DNA of 64,000 bases from Arthrobacter sp. Leaf337. Lineage in GTDB: Bacteria > Actinomycetota > Actinomycetes > Actinomycetales > Micrococcaceae. Shown here one piece after another: positions 17,854 to 27,532 of the stretch. Location of the stretch: positions 135,260 through 199,259 of the forward strand of contig NZ_LMPC01000002.1 in NCBI RefSeq assembly GCF_001423745.1, in the 5' to 3' direction. The notes beneath the pieces were generated by a model. The model was not told the origin of the DNA and did not search any database. It worked only from the letters and a program-made list of their open reading frames with translations. The position numbers and the translations under genes were made by a program. Each line of letters starts with the position of its first letter. Position 1 is the first letter of the stretch.

Positions 17854-20358
17854 TCACTGCTGGGATCCCTCTTCCGCCTCAATGTCGATGATCCGGTGGA
17901 TCGAGAGCACGCGTTCGGTTTCGCGTGCGGGGTCGAAGACCCTCACCCGTCCGCCGTTCACAGACACCGGAACAACCGTTTCCCTGCTGGAATTCCCTTG
18001 GCTGTCCACCACGTTCATCACCACTGCCTGCCGGAGCCGGATGGCCTTCTGCAGGGTTTCGAGCCCGAGCTGCGTTGCTTCCTCGCCCGTTGCCCCTGGC
18101 GCCGTGCGGCGGCTTCCGTTGCCGTTCGGTCCATGAGCGGCTCCGTGGCTGCGGAGAATCGCCAACTGGGCGTCGACGTCGGCCTCCGCCGGTGCCGTCC
18201 GCGGCGCACTGTACACGGGACGCCCGCTGCCCGGAACGGCAGTGGTCCGGCGCAGCCGGATCAGCGCCGACTCAGCCTCCTCGACGGCCGGTGACAAACC
18301 CAGCGCACGCAGTACCTGGGCGGTTTCCTTCGGGCCCGCGCGGGAGATCAGGACTGTGGGCGCAATGCGGACCAGCCCCAGCCCTGCCGCGCTGGATTCC
18401 TTGACGAGTTCGAGCAGGGCGTCTTCGTCGTCGCTTTGGATGAAGCTGGACGCCACGCCCACGCGCAGCCTGCCGTGCCTGGCCGCGGTGTCCTCCACGA
18501 GGTATTCGAGTGGCTGCGGTACCGCGGTGGCCGAGTGGTCGCGCAGGAAACGCAACAGGCTGCCGGCGTCGTGGCCGGCGTCGAGGGCGCGGCGGACGGA
18601 CGCCACGGAGAACCGGTAGATCGTAGCGGGACCCTGGCCCTCGGCGTCGGCCATCACCAGGAGCTTTTCGCTCAACTCGGGCGCCAGGTACCCAGGCGCC
18701 ACGGCAGTGAGGTCAGCCTGCAGCAAAACGTGGTTGAGGGCGGCCGGCAGATGCTCTCCCAGGATATCCAGCGCTTCATCAGGACGTTCCGCGGCGATCG
18801 CGGAGCCCAACTGGCTAAGCGCGCCCGAACCGATGAGGCCGAGCATCTCCGCTTCCGCCAGGACGCCGCGGATCAGCGAACTAAAGCGCCGGGCCATCCG
18901 GGGCTGGGTCCATTCTGCCCGTTGCAGCACCGCGGCCGCGTCCAGCACCGGCGCCTTGCCGTCGGCCTCGGCGGCCTCGTCCGTAAGTTCGTTGAGGATC
19001 TCCAGGATCCTCTTCCGGATGACAGGCGCGTCCGGCCGCTGGGCCTCAGCCGACAGGGCGTTGATGGTGGTGCCGGCAGCCGCACGGTGCGGGGCAGAGC
19101 CGGCGCCCGGACCGGTGACTGGCTGGCCCACTAGCGACGGGGCGCGTTCGCTGGCCAGCCAGGCATTCACGAGCCAGAGCCACTGTTCCTGGCGCGGCAG
19201 CGTAAGCCACTCAAGCTGTTCCGGCTGGACCCAGGCGGAGCTGTCAACGTCCAGCCGGAGAAGTCCGGCCAGGGCACAGAGCTCAACCAGCAGGCCGGCG
19301 GGGTGGAGGTCGATCCGGAGTGCGTCCGCCAGGCGCTTCATCTCGCGTACGCCGACGCCCCCGCTCCGCAACGTGACGAGGGGCTGCTCGCGCACGTTGT
19401 ACAGGAGCTCTCCTGCCAGACGGAGGGTTTCGGCAATGGCGCCCAAAGCTGCATTTCGCCGGAGCGCCGCCGTGGTCTGTCCTAGCCTGGGTACCGGGGG
19501 AGTCAGCGTGAAGTCCTCGATCACGGCCCCGCCGCGGAGGGCAATCCCGACGCTGTGCGGCAGCTCCACGTGGGCGGCGTCCAGCGGTACCAGCAGGCCC
19601 CTCGCCAGGAGCCAGTCAACCGGCCCGACGTCGGGGCCTTCGTTAACGACGGAGGCCCGCCGCTGGGCCTGGGGCACGGCGCCCATGGCCCAGTTCCCGA
19701 AACGGGCCAGGAGCGCCGTAGTGCGGTCCGGGGCCGTGGCGAGGAGCCGTTCCAGGGCATCGGGCGTGGCTGTCCAATGCTGCAGTGACAGGGCGGCTTC
19801 CATGGGCGTTGTGGCGGGATGGATTGAGGCGCCGCTGTGGTGTAGTTCGCCCACCAGTTGCACCACGCGCTGGGCGAAGGCCGGCTGCAGCCGGACAAGT
19901 TCCGTGTAGCTCCTGCCCAGTCCTGCCGGATATATCCCTACGACGTCACGGAGGCTTCCGACCGGAAGGTAGAAGCGCTGGCGGGCACCTGCCGGCAGCG
20001 CGGCACCGTGCGGGGGCTCGGCGCGGTGCACGAGGGCCAGTTCTTCAAGGGAGTGCAGGATCCGTTCGATGGCGGACAGCGAGGCGCCGCGGATGAGTTT
20101 CTTGAGTCCCGCGGCCGAGGCGCTGTGGGCGGTGTCCGTGTTGGTGCAGAGGTGGAGAGTCTCCAGAACCTGCATCTGCGGCCGGTTCAGCCGCTCCAGT
20201 GCCCGCTGCACGCTGACCCTGGCGCTGGCCCGCGCCGCGAGGGCCGCAAAGTCCGGAACGTTGGGTGAGACCAGGTCCGGCCGCGCGGAGAACAGGGCCC
20301 GCAACGAGTCGTCGCTGCGTGCCTCCAGTTCCTTGCTGAGCGCGCGAATAAAGGACAT
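17854..20358 (-). CDS. helicase-associated protein (Rv0862c-like)
   Basis: 834 residues, soluble. It matches the actinobacterial family annotated as helicase C-terminal (Helicase_C_3) domain protein, encoded beside xpb. N-terminal MSFIRALSKELEARSDDSLRALFSARPDL and winged-helix-like segments (RPQMQVLETLHL) precede a C-terminal region with the SVASVRRALDAGHDAGSLLRFLRDHSA and PLEYLVEDTAARHGRLRVG motifs. I see no Walker A or DEAH box, so it is probably a non-catalytic partner of the XPB helicase. Its stop lies 40 bp before the xpb start on the same strand, consistent with co-transcription. Confidence 0.8.
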   Translation of the reverse strand: MSFIRALSKELEARSDDSLRALFSARPDLVSPNVPDFAALAARASARVSVQRALERLNRPQMQVLETLHLCTNTDTAHSASAAGLKKLIRGASLSAIERILHSLEELALVHRAEPPHGAALPAGARQRFYLPVGSLRDVVGIYPAGLGRSYTELVRLQPAFAQRVVQLVGELHHSGASIHPATTPMEAALSLQHWTATPDALERLLATAPDRTTALLARFGNWAMGAVPQAQRRASVVNEGPDVGPVDWLLARGLLVPLDAAHVELPHSVGIALRGGAVIEDFTLTPPVPRLGQTTAALRRNAALGAIAETLRLAGELLYNVREQPLVTLRSGGVGVREMKRLADALRIDLHPAGLLVELCALAGLLRLDVDSSAWVQPEQLEWLTLPRQEQWLWLVNAWLASERAPSLVGQPVTGPGAGSAPHRAAAGTTINALSAEAQRPDAPVIRKRILEILNELTDEAAEADGKAPVLDAAAVLQRAEWTQPRMARRFSSLIRGVLAEAEMLGLIGSGALSQLGSAIAAERPDEALDILGEHLPAALNHVLLQADLTAVAPGYLAPELSEKLLVMADAEGQGPATIYRFSVASVRRALDAGHDAGSLLRFLRDHSATAVPQPLEYLVEDTAARHGRLRVGVASSFIQSDDEDALLELVKESSAAGLGLVRIAPTVLISRAGPKETAQVLRALGLSPAVEEAESALIRLRRTTAVPGSGRPVYSAPRTAPAEADVDAQLAILRSHGAAHGPNGNGSRRTAPGATGEEATQLGLETLQKAIRLRQAVVMNVVDSQGNSSRETVVPVSVNGGRVRVFDPARETERVLSIHRIIDIEAEEGSQQ

Positions 20359-20368
20359 CAGTCCAACG

Positions 20369-20602
20369 TTACCGCCCGCCGGACTTTCCTGCCCGGCGGC
20401 GGGCGGCGACGCCGTCGATCACCAGGAATATCATCAGGAGGAACGCCAGCGGCAGGCCGTAGAGGGCCAGGGATGTTACCCACACCGGAGCGGCACTGCC
20501 GCCAAAGGCGATGGCCATTACGGCGCCCACGGCAGCCAGCGAAAGGACAGCAATAACCGCCGCAACTATCATCAGTGGCCGCCGGTAGCGGGAGGGTGTC
20601 AT
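20369..20602 (-). CDS. small two-helix membrane protein
   Basis: 77 residues from ATG 20602 (MTPSRYRRPLM); an upstream in-frame start at 20641 would add 13 poorly conserved-looking residues. There are two transmembrane helices (about 11-35 and 42-64) with a basic N-terminus and a basic C-terminal tail (RRRAGKSGGR). No named family is recognised. It ends 10 bp before the helicase-associated gene on the same strand, so it is probably the first gene of that operon. Confidence 0.7.
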   Translation of the reverse strand: MTPSRYRRPLMIVAAVIAVLSLAAVGAVMAIAFGGSAAPVWVTSLALYGLPLAFLLMIFLVIDGVAARRRAGKSGGR

Positions 20603-20786
20603 GGAAGTAACGCTAACAGCCCGGCTGTGCCCGTGCCGCAAAGCGGGAATCCGGGTCCCGGCAGGATAACCTTGAAGATACAGACCAACATGGTCCGGGC
20701 AGCCATACCCTGAACCCGCATATCAATGCGGATGCGGTGGCCGCCGGCCGTGTCACAGGAAGTCCAGAACGAAGAAGGTTGATTAC

Positions 20787-21170
20787 GTGCCTACCGGCAA
20801 GGTCAAGTGGTATGACAAGGAAAAAGGCTTCGGATTCCTCGCAGGTGAGGACGGCCAGGAAGTATTCCTGCCCAAATCCGCCCTGCCCGAGGGCGTAACG
20901 GACCTCAAGGCCGGCACGCGCGTGGAGTTCGGTGTGGCTGACGGCCGCAAGGGAGCCCAGGCCCTCGGGCTGCGCGTGCTGGACAAGACCCCGTCCATCG
21001 CGAAGGCTAAGCGTCCCAGCGCCAAGGACCTGGCACCCCTCGTCCAGGACCTGGTAAGCGTTCTGGACAACCTGTCCGGAACGCTGTCCGCCGGAAAGTA
21101 CCCGGAAGGCAACAAGGCCAAGGCGATTGCAGCTGCCCTCCGTAAGGTCGCCGACGAGCTGGACGCCTAG
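20787..21170 (+). CDS. cold-shock protein with C-terminal extension
   Basis: 127 residues from GTG 20787, with GAAGAAGG upstream. Residues 1-66 are a cold-shock OB domain (GKVKWYDKEKGFGFLAG, EVFLPKSALP), and a helical C-terminal extension (SAKDLAPLVQDLVSVLDNLSGTLSAGKYPEGNKAKAIAAALRKVADEL) is added. This longer form corresponds to mycobacterial CspB (Rv0871). It is a predicted RNA-binding protein in the cytoplasm. The next gene (DUF3027) starts 8 bp later, forming a conserved actinobacterial pair. Confidence 0.9.
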   Translation: MPTGKVKWYDKEKGFGFLAGEDGQEVFLPKSALPEGVTDLKAGTRVEFGVADGRKGAQALGLRVLDKTPSIAKAKRPSAKDLAPLVQDLVSVLDNLSGTLSAGKYPEGNKAKAIAAALRKVADELDA

Positions 21171-21178
21171 GCATCCGC

Positions 21179-21742
21179 ATGACTTCCCAACCTGACCAGG
21201 GCACCCCCAAACCGGCGTCAAAGCCCCGCGCCGGCGTCCCCGTGTGGCGCGTCGGCAAACCGGATGCGGTGCTTGCTGCAGCCGTGGACTTTGCCCGAGC
21301 TGCAGTGGAGGGCATCGCCCCGGCCGAGCAGATCGGACAGCACCTCGGTGCCAAGAGCGAAGGGGACCGCGTTGTCACGCATCTCTTCGAGTCCCGGCTG
21401 GCCGGGTACCAGGGATGGCAGTGGTACGCGGTGCTCACCCGCAATTCCCGTTCCAAGGTCATCACGGTGAACGAACTTGGCCTGCTGCCTTCGGAGGATT
21501 CCATCCTCGCACCGGAGTGGGTGCCCTGGGCTGAACGGGTGCGCCCGGAGGACGCCCAGGAAAATGAACAGGACGCGGAGGCGCCCGTTGTGGACGCCGA
21601 CGCCCAGGACACTGCCCTGGCCGGTTTCGACGACGGCGCCGCCGTTTCGGACGACGGCGACGCTTCCGACGACGATGAAGACTCCGACGACGACAGTGAC
21701 GCACCGGAGAAACCATCCGGCTCCGCCCGCGAGGTCAACTAG
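21179..21742 (+). CDS. DUF3027 domain protein
   Basis: 187 residues. The DUF3027 core (VWRVGKPDAVLAAAVDFAR and ESRLAGYQGWQWYAVLTRNSR, then ILAPEWVPWAERVRPED) spans about residues 20-125. The C-terminal 60 residues form a strongly acidic, disordered tail (DDDEDSDDDSD). Function is unknown; the tail suggests interaction with a basic protein or nucleic-acid-binding partner. It is co-oriented with the cold-shock gene 8 bp upstream and convergent with serC, the same neighbourhood I recall around Rv0883c/Rv0884c of Mycobacterium tuberculosis. Confidence 0.87.
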   Translation: MTSQPDQGTPKPASKPRAGVPVWRVGKPDAVLAAAVDFARAAVEGIAPAEQIGQHLGAKSEGDRVVTHLFESRLAGYQGWQWYAVLTRNSRSKVITVNELGLLPSEDSILAPEWVPWAERVRPEDAQENEQDAEAPVVDADAQDTALAGFDDGAAVSDDGDASDDDEDSDDDSDAPEKPSGSAREVN

Positions 21743-21826
21743 CCTGCCCTTCCCCCGCGCTGCCCCCGGAAAGGTGAGGCTCCGTGAGGGGCTGCGCCAC
21801 TTCGCGTGCTGTGCGGGGGAGCCAGC

Positions 21827-21864
21827 CGCTCCAGCAAGGCTGACGCGCTCCAGCAAGGCTGGCA
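21827..21864. repeat. 19-bp tandem duplication downstream of DUF3027 gene
   Basis: CGCTCCAGCAAGGCTG occurs at 21827-21842 and again at 21846-21861, a 19-bp period. It lies in the convergent gap between the DUF3027 gene and serC. Confidence 0.7.
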
Positions 21865-21879
21865 GCGGAGCACTTAACG

Positions 21880-21917
21880 AAGAAGGCGCCGTCCGGGACC
21901 AAAACCCGGACGACGCC
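21880..21917 (-). terminator. intrinsic terminator of serC
   Basis: In minus-strand RNA a 13-bp stem (GGCGUCGUCCGGG with CCCGGACGGCGCC, one G-U pair) closes a UUUUGGU loop and is followed by UUCUUCGUU. It lies 35 bp after the serC stop codon. Confidence 0.75.
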
Positions 21918-21951
21918 GTCGGACGCTAAAGCGTCAGCAGCAGCTGATTCC

Positions 21952-23460
<1,509 letters not shown>

Positions 23461-24156
23461 ATGACCGATCTGATCGACACCACGGAGATGTATCTTCGGA
23501 CAATCTTGGAGCTTGAGGAAGAGAACATCGTGGCTCTCCGCGCCCGGATTGCCGAACGGCTGCGCCACTCCGGGCCCACCGTTTCGCAGACCATCGGGCG
23601 CATGGAGCGTGACGGACTGGTGGTTGTTTCGGGGGACCGGCACCTTGAGCTCACCGAAACCGGCCGGAAACGCGCCACCGAAGTCATGCGCAAACACCGC
23701 CTCGCGGAACGGCTGCTGGCCGATGTCATCGGACTCGACTGGGCGTACGTCCACGACGAAGCGTGCCGCTGGGAACACGTCATGAGCGAGCGGGTGGAGC
23801 GTCGCATCTTCGAACTCCTGAACCACCCCACGGTTTCCCCCTATGGCAATCCCATTCCAGGCCTGGCGGCGCTCGGTGGGCAGCCCACTCCCGCGTTCAC
23901 CGACGGTGTGGTGAACCTCCTTGAGGCCATGACCGGGTACGGAGCCGACTCGCGCATTACGGTGAGCAGGCTGGCCGAGCCCATCCAGGTTGAGCCGGAG
24001 TTGCTGGTGCAGCTGGATGAAGGCGGAATCCGGCCGGGGGCGTCCCTCGCCCTGGAGCGTGTGGGGGAGTACATCTCCGTGCGTGTGCCCGAGATCGAAG
24101 GCGCCCTGGAGTTGCCGCCCGAGGTTGCGGCCCACGTGTTTGTTACGGTCAGCTAA
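23461..24156 (+). CDS. ideR: iron-dependent repressor IdeR/DtxR
   Basis: 231 residues from ATG 23461, with GGAG about 10 nt upstream. Every metal ligand of DtxR/IdeR is at its canonical number: Met10, His79, Glu83, His98, Cys102, Glu105 and His106. The winged-helix DNA-binding domain (1-73) has the recognition segment GPTVSQTIGRMERDGL. Dimerisation (74-140) and C-terminal SH3-like (about 150-231) domains are complete. With bound Fe2+ it represses siderophore and iron-uptake genes. A plausible target box lies at 5197-5210 in this window. Confidence 0.96.
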   Translation: MTDLIDTTEMYLRTILELEEENIVALRARIAERLRHSGPTVSQTIGRMERDGLVVVSGDRHLELTETGRKRATEVMRKHRLAERLLADVIGLDWAYVHDEACRWEHVMSERVERRIFELLNHPTVSPYGNPIPGLAALGGQPTPAFTDGVVNLLEAMTGYGADSRITVSRLAEPIQVEPELLVQLDEGGIRPGASLALERVGEYISVRVPEIEGALELPPEVAAHVFVTVS

Positions 24157-24230
24157 CCGCGCCCTTGTAGGACCACCTACAACGTACTGAGACCCAGATA
24201 ACGGAATTATTACCGCGCTGATTAATCGCC

Positions 24231-24236
24231 TATAGT
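24231..24236 (+). promoter_or_regulatory. -10 box for the riboswitch-M23 transcript
   Basis: TATAGT, with TTATTA 17 bp upstream (24208-24213) as a weak -35. Transcription would begin near 24243, about 30-40 nt before the conserved riboswitch stem. Confidence 0.5.
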
Positions 24237-24269
24237 TGAGCACTAGCGCCGATACAAAAGCGTTACCTG

Positions 24270-24495
24270 ATCCGAAGCCGAGCTCTGCCAGCGGATCAGT
24301 GTGCGAACCACCTCCTGGCAGAGGCGGAGGAACCACAACCGGCCGTTGAAAAACGGCCTTGGGGTGAAGTCCGTCAGCAGCAAGCCACTTCCGACGAAGG
24401 ATTCCCTAGGGAGACCTGTGTCGGATGCCTTGCAGTGGCGGACCGGGTCTTTGCACTCTCTGACCCGAATCCGACAGCTAACTTCGCAGGCTCTC
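24270..24495 (+). promoter_or_regulatory. ydaO-yuaA cyclic-di-AMP riboswitch 1
   Basis: Conserved ydaO blocks are in order: GGAGGAACCAC (near 24326), a GGCCGTT-AACGGCC hairpin, TTGGGGTGAAGTC (near 24359), AGGGAGACCT (near 24409), CCGAATCCGACAGCTAAC (near 24465) and TCGCAGGC closing it. A CTCTGCCA/TGGCAGAG helix (24283-24290 with 24316-24323) is shared with the second copy. This class binds c-di-AMP and controls cell-wall and osmotic genes. The gene's GAGAGG ribosome-binding site begins only a few bases after the aptamer, and no terminator hairpin separates them. Confidence 0.9.
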
Positions 24496-24510
24496 CAGAG
24501 AGGATATTTC

Positions 24511-25335
24511 TTGACCACGCAGACCGTCAGGGGCCGCCGCAGGGCGACCGGTCCCGCTTCGGAGTACCCTGTGGCCGAAGCCGTAATGACGGTCAGGCCG
24601 CGCGATGCACACCGTGATGCACGCCGGCGCCGCAGCCTGTTCAGCCAGGTAACGGACTTCGCCTCGGCGAGCGGCGTGGGTCAGAAGGCCGGCATTGCCC
24701 TTGCCGCCACCGGACTTGTCCTCACCGTGACCGTCCCGTCGACCGGTCCCATGATGTCCACTGCGGACACCGGGAATGCCGGTGTCGCCGCTTCAGTTGC
24801 AGCGCAGCCGGAGATTTCCGCTGCCGCCGGCGCCAAAATTGACTTCAACCGCACTTATGTCGCCACCAAGGGCGATCCCGACGGCAAGCTCAAGCAGCTC
24901 CTGAGCGCGCAGTCCGCGGGCACCATCACCCGCGCTGCTTCCGCCGGGAGCCTTGGGGCGCCGCTCGAACACCTGGTTTCCGCTTCGCCCTTCGGTTTCC
25001 GGGTCAGCCCGATAACCGGCGGTGCCGGTGAGTTCCACCGGGGCCAGGACTACGCGGCACAGTGCGGCACCAGCGTCCTGGCTGCCGCCAGCGGAACGGT
25101 CACGTTCTCCGGCTGGCACCCCTACGGCGGCGGAAACCGGGTGGTGATTGACCACGGCAACGGCCTCGAAACCACGTATAACCACCTTTCGTCTTCAAGC
25201 GTCCAGGTCGGCCAGAAGGTCAGCCGCGGCGACGTTGTGGCCCTCAGCGGGACCACCGGCGCTTCCACCGGCTGCCACCTCCATTTCGAAGTGATGGTCA
25301 ACGGCGAAGTCGTTGACCCCACCGGCTGGCTCTGA
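24511..25335 (+). CDS. secreted M23 family peptidoglycan metallopeptidase
   Basis: 274 residues from TTG 24511, with GAGAGG at 24498-24503; the open frame upstream is riboswitch. A long basic N-terminal region (RGRRRATG, RDARRRRS) precedes a hydrophobic signal segment (GIALAATGLVLTVTV, about 70-90). The C-terminal LytM domain has Zn ligands in FHRGQDYAA and HLHFEV, plus TYNHLS. It should cut peptide cross-links in the cell wall. Expression is probably gated by c-di-AMP through the riboswitch directly upstream. Confidence 0.9.
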   Translation: MTTQTVRGRRRATGPASEYPVAEAVMTVRPRDAHRDARRRRSLFSQVTDFASASGVGQKAGIALAATGLVLTVTVPSTGPMMSTADTGNAGVAASVAAQPEISAAAGAKIDFNRTYVATKGDPDGKLKQLLSAQSAGTITRAASAGSLGAPLEHLVSASPFGFRVSPITGGAGEFHRGQDYAAQCGTSVLAAASGTVTFSGWHPYGGGNRVVIDHGNGLETTYNHLSSSSVQVGQKVSRGDVVALSGTTGASTGCHLHFEVMVNGEVVDPTGWL

Positions 25336-25417
25336 CCCAAGCGATGGGTCACTCTCGCATTCCTGTGACATGCCGTGACCTGAATGTGACATTCGTTCGG
25401 AATTCCTGTACCGTTTA

Positions 25418-25450
25418 GAGCACGCCAACTTTTCCGAAGTTGGCGCTCTT
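25418..25450 (+). terminator. hairpin between M23 gene and riboswitch 2
   Basis: GAGC-GCCAACT pairs with AGTTGGC-GCTC (2-nt bulge on the left) around a 7-nt loop, followed by TT. It lies 83 bp after the M23 stop. It could end the M23 transcript or form the 5' end of the next leader. Confidence 0.45.
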
Positions 25451-25454
25451 GAGT

Positions 25455-25630
25455 GGATTGCCTAACTCTGCCACCGCTCAAGGTCCGTTCGCATGACATC
25501 GTCTGGCAGAGGCGGGGGAACCAATTTTGGTCTTCGCAAGAAGACCTTGGGGTTAAGTCGCAAAAGCTTCCCAGGAAGCCGAGCGGCCGGGTGACTCCCA
25601 TCCGAATCCGACAGCTCACCTCGTAGGCAT
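25455..25630 (+). promoter_or_regulatory. ydaO-yuaA cyclic-di-AMP riboswitch 2
   Basis: Same block order as copy 1: CTCTGCCA/TGGCAGAG helix (25466-25473 with 25504-25511), GGGGGAACCAA, a GGTCTTC-GCAA-GAAGACC hairpin (25529-25546), TTGGGGTTAAGTC, CCGAATCCGACAGCTCACC and TCGTAGGC at the 3' end. The variable hairpin differs in sequence from copy 1 but keeps perfect pairing, good evidence of a conserved RNA structure. The GGGAGAGG ribosome-binding site of the next gene follows after 3 nt. Confidence 0.9.
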
Positions 25631-25647
25631 TGGGAGAGGCTACCTTC

Positions 25648-26388
25648 GTGTCTACACGCAACACTTCTGCGCGCCACCGTGCGCAAACGGTTCGTACGAA
25701 CCCGTTGAACTCCGTGTCCAGGGCTGTTACTGCCAACGCCGGGACCGTAGGTCGCCAGGCGGCTGTGATCGCAGCTGCGTCCGGACTGATCCTCAGCGTT
25801 GGAATGCCGGCAAATGCCGCCGATACCAACCTGGGTGTTTCCGCTTCGACGGAGTCCGGCTCTCAGTCAGCCCAGCTGGCCGTAACCGCTGAACCGACAG
25901 CGACTGTTTCCTTCGAGCGTCCGTCAGTCACCACGACGGCAGCGCCCAAGATTGAAACCGTCCGGGCACAGTCCACCGGTACCGACGCCAGCGAGACCTC
26001 CACTGGTGCTGACGGGGAAGCCAAGGCCGGCAAGCTTGCCGACGCCGCCTCCTCTGCAGCAGCATCGGGCCTCGCCGCCATCGCGTACACCGGTATTGGC
26101 AGCGCCTACGTCTGGGGCGGCACCACTCCCAGCGGCTGGGACTGCTCAGGCTTCACCCAGTGGGTCTACGCCCAGGCTGGCATCAGCATCCCCCGCACCA
26201 ATGCATGGACCGCCATGACACCCACCGCCACCCCGGCGCCGGGCGACCTGGTCATGCAAAACGGCGGTGCGCACGTTGGCATCTACGTCGGCAACGGCAT
26301 GATGATCAGCGCGTTGAACCCGTCGCAGGGCACGATCCTGCACGCTGTGTCCGCCACGGGCACTTCTGCGTTCTACACGCTTCGCTAG
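25648..26388 (+). CDS. secreted NlpC/P60 cell-wall peptidase
   Basis: 246 residues from GTG 25648, preceded by GGGAGAGG (25632-25639). An extended basic N-region is followed by a signal helix (RQAAVIAAASGLILSVGMPANA, likely cut after ANA). A Thr/Ser/Ala-rich linker leads to the NlpC/P60 domain (about 150-246) with catalytic Cys in WDCSGFTQWVY, the segment SIPRTNAW and catalytic His in AHVGIYVG. Such enzymes cleave D-Glu-meso-DAP or equivalent stem-peptide bonds. It lies under the second c-di-AMP riboswitch and is a paralogue of the next gene, sharing the signal region. Confidence 0.92.
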   Translation: MSTRNTSARHRAQTVRTNPLNSVSRAVTANAGTVGRQAAVIAAASGLILSVGMPANAADTNLGVSASTESGSQSAQLAVTAEPTATVSFERPSVTTTAAPKIETVRAQSTGTDASETSTGADGEAKAGKLADAASSAAASGLAAIAYTGIGSAYVWGGTTPSGWDCSGFTQWVYAQAGISIPRTNAWTAMTPTATPAPGDLVMQNGGAHVGIYVGNGMMISALNPSQGTILHAVSATGTSAFYTLR

Positions 26389-26548
26389 AACACGCGGCGC
26401 TTCGCTACATCCCGGGTTTCCCGTCGCTGAAGCGCGCGTTCTTCGCTAAATAAACCTGTTCGGGCCGTTCCGGCTTACCCCCAAGATGCCGGAGCGTCCA
26501 AAAACCGCGGCCTGCCACGCAGTCTGAGGAAAACGAAAGAGAGAAATA

Positions 26549-27310
26549 ATGACTACTCGTGCGATCGCACGGCACCGCGCCGAGGTTACCAAAACCAACT
26601 CGCTTGCTGTCATTGCCAAGGCTGTCGGCGACAACGCCGGCGGCATGGGCCGTCAGGCTGCGGTTATCGCTGCAGCTTCCGGCCTGGTCCTGACCAGCGG
26701 TATCGCAGCCAACGCTGCCGACACCAATGTTCAGCGCGAAGCAACCTCTGCTTCCACCCTGGAAGTGCAGTCTTCTGCTCCGGCCAACATCTCGGCCGCT
26801 TCCAGCATCGCCATCTCCTTCGAGAAGCCGGCGGTCTCCACCTCCCCGGCTCCGGTCGTCGAGGCTCCCAAGCCTGTCGTCGAGGTGCAGGAAGCTGCTC
26901 CCGAGGCCGCTCCGGTTGCCGCTGCCGCGACCGTGTCGGCCCCGGCCGTCCCTGCAGCTGCAGCCCCCGCCGCCGCCAGCGGAAACGGCGCAGCGATTGC
27001 TGCCGCCGCCTACGCCCAGCTGGGTGTCGCGCAGGACTGCACTGCCCTCGCCACCAACGCGCTTGCAGCAGTCGGCGTCAACTACCACGGCTGGCCGGCA
27101 GGTTACCTGTCCCTGGGCCGCACCGTGAGCGCCGCTGAGGCACAGCCGGGCGACCTCGCGTACTACGAGAACGGCGGCATGGGCATGGCCCACATCGCTG
27201 TCTACGTCGGCAACGGCCAGGCCGTTCACGGCGGCTGGAACGGCGGAACCACCTCGCTGTTCAGCGTCAACGTTGGTTCCGGTCCGGTCTTCATCCGCGT
27301 CGGCGGCTAA
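26549..27310 (+). CDS. secreted NlpC/P60-like hydrolase
   Basis: 253 residues; ATG 26549 follows AAAGAGAGAAATA. The signal region (GRQAAVIAAASGLVLTSGIAANAADT) is nearly identical to the preceding gene, showing duplication. A long Pro/Ala/Val/Glu linker (about 75-145) precedes a C-terminal domain with Cys in AQDCTALATNAL and His in AHIAVYVGNGQAVHGG, consistent with an NlpC/P60 or CHAP-like cysteine peptidase. The Cys-flanking sequence differs from the usual DCSGF, so specificity may differ. No riboswitch lies upstream; a strong terminator follows. Confidence 0.85.
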   Translation: MTTRAIARHRAEVTKTNSLAVIAKAVGDNAGGMGRQAAVIAAASGLVLTSGIAANAADTNVQREATSASTLEVQSSAPANISAASSIAISFEKPAVSTSPAPVVEAPKPVVEVQEAAPEAAPVAAAATVSAPAVPAAAAPAAASGNGAAIAAAAYAQLGVAQDCTALATNALAAVGVNYHGWPAGYLSLGRTVSAAEAQPGDLAYYENGGMGMAHIAVYVGNGQAVHGGWNGGTTSLFSVNVGSGPVFIRVGG

Positions 27311-27330
27311 TACCCCGGTTCACGCGTAAC

Positions 27331-27370
27331 AGAAGGACCCCTGCCCTCGGGCAGGGGTCCTTCTGCGTTT
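27331..27370 (+). terminator. intrinsic terminator after the hydrolase block
   Basis: A perfect 15-bp stem, AGAAGGACCCCTGCC / GGCAGGGGTCCTTCT, with a CTCG tetraloop, followed by GCGTTT. It lies 20 bp after the stop codon. Confidence 0.9.
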
Positions 27371-27532
27371 CCGGCAGGTGAATTTTTGCCGACACGGAGT
27401 CTATGGTAAAGAGCCGATTCGGCGATAGGGCACTTGAGTGTTTACTCTTGTGTTGTCGATCCATAGCCCGGACAAGCAGAGGGCAGCCGGCCCTCGAGCC
27501 CCTGACGGGTGCGGCCGTGAAGAGGTATGTGC

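Noticed and set aside
24301..24510. N-terminal extension of the M23 protein
   Set aside because: These codons are the riboswitch aptamer; TTG 24511 has a proper ribosome-binding site.
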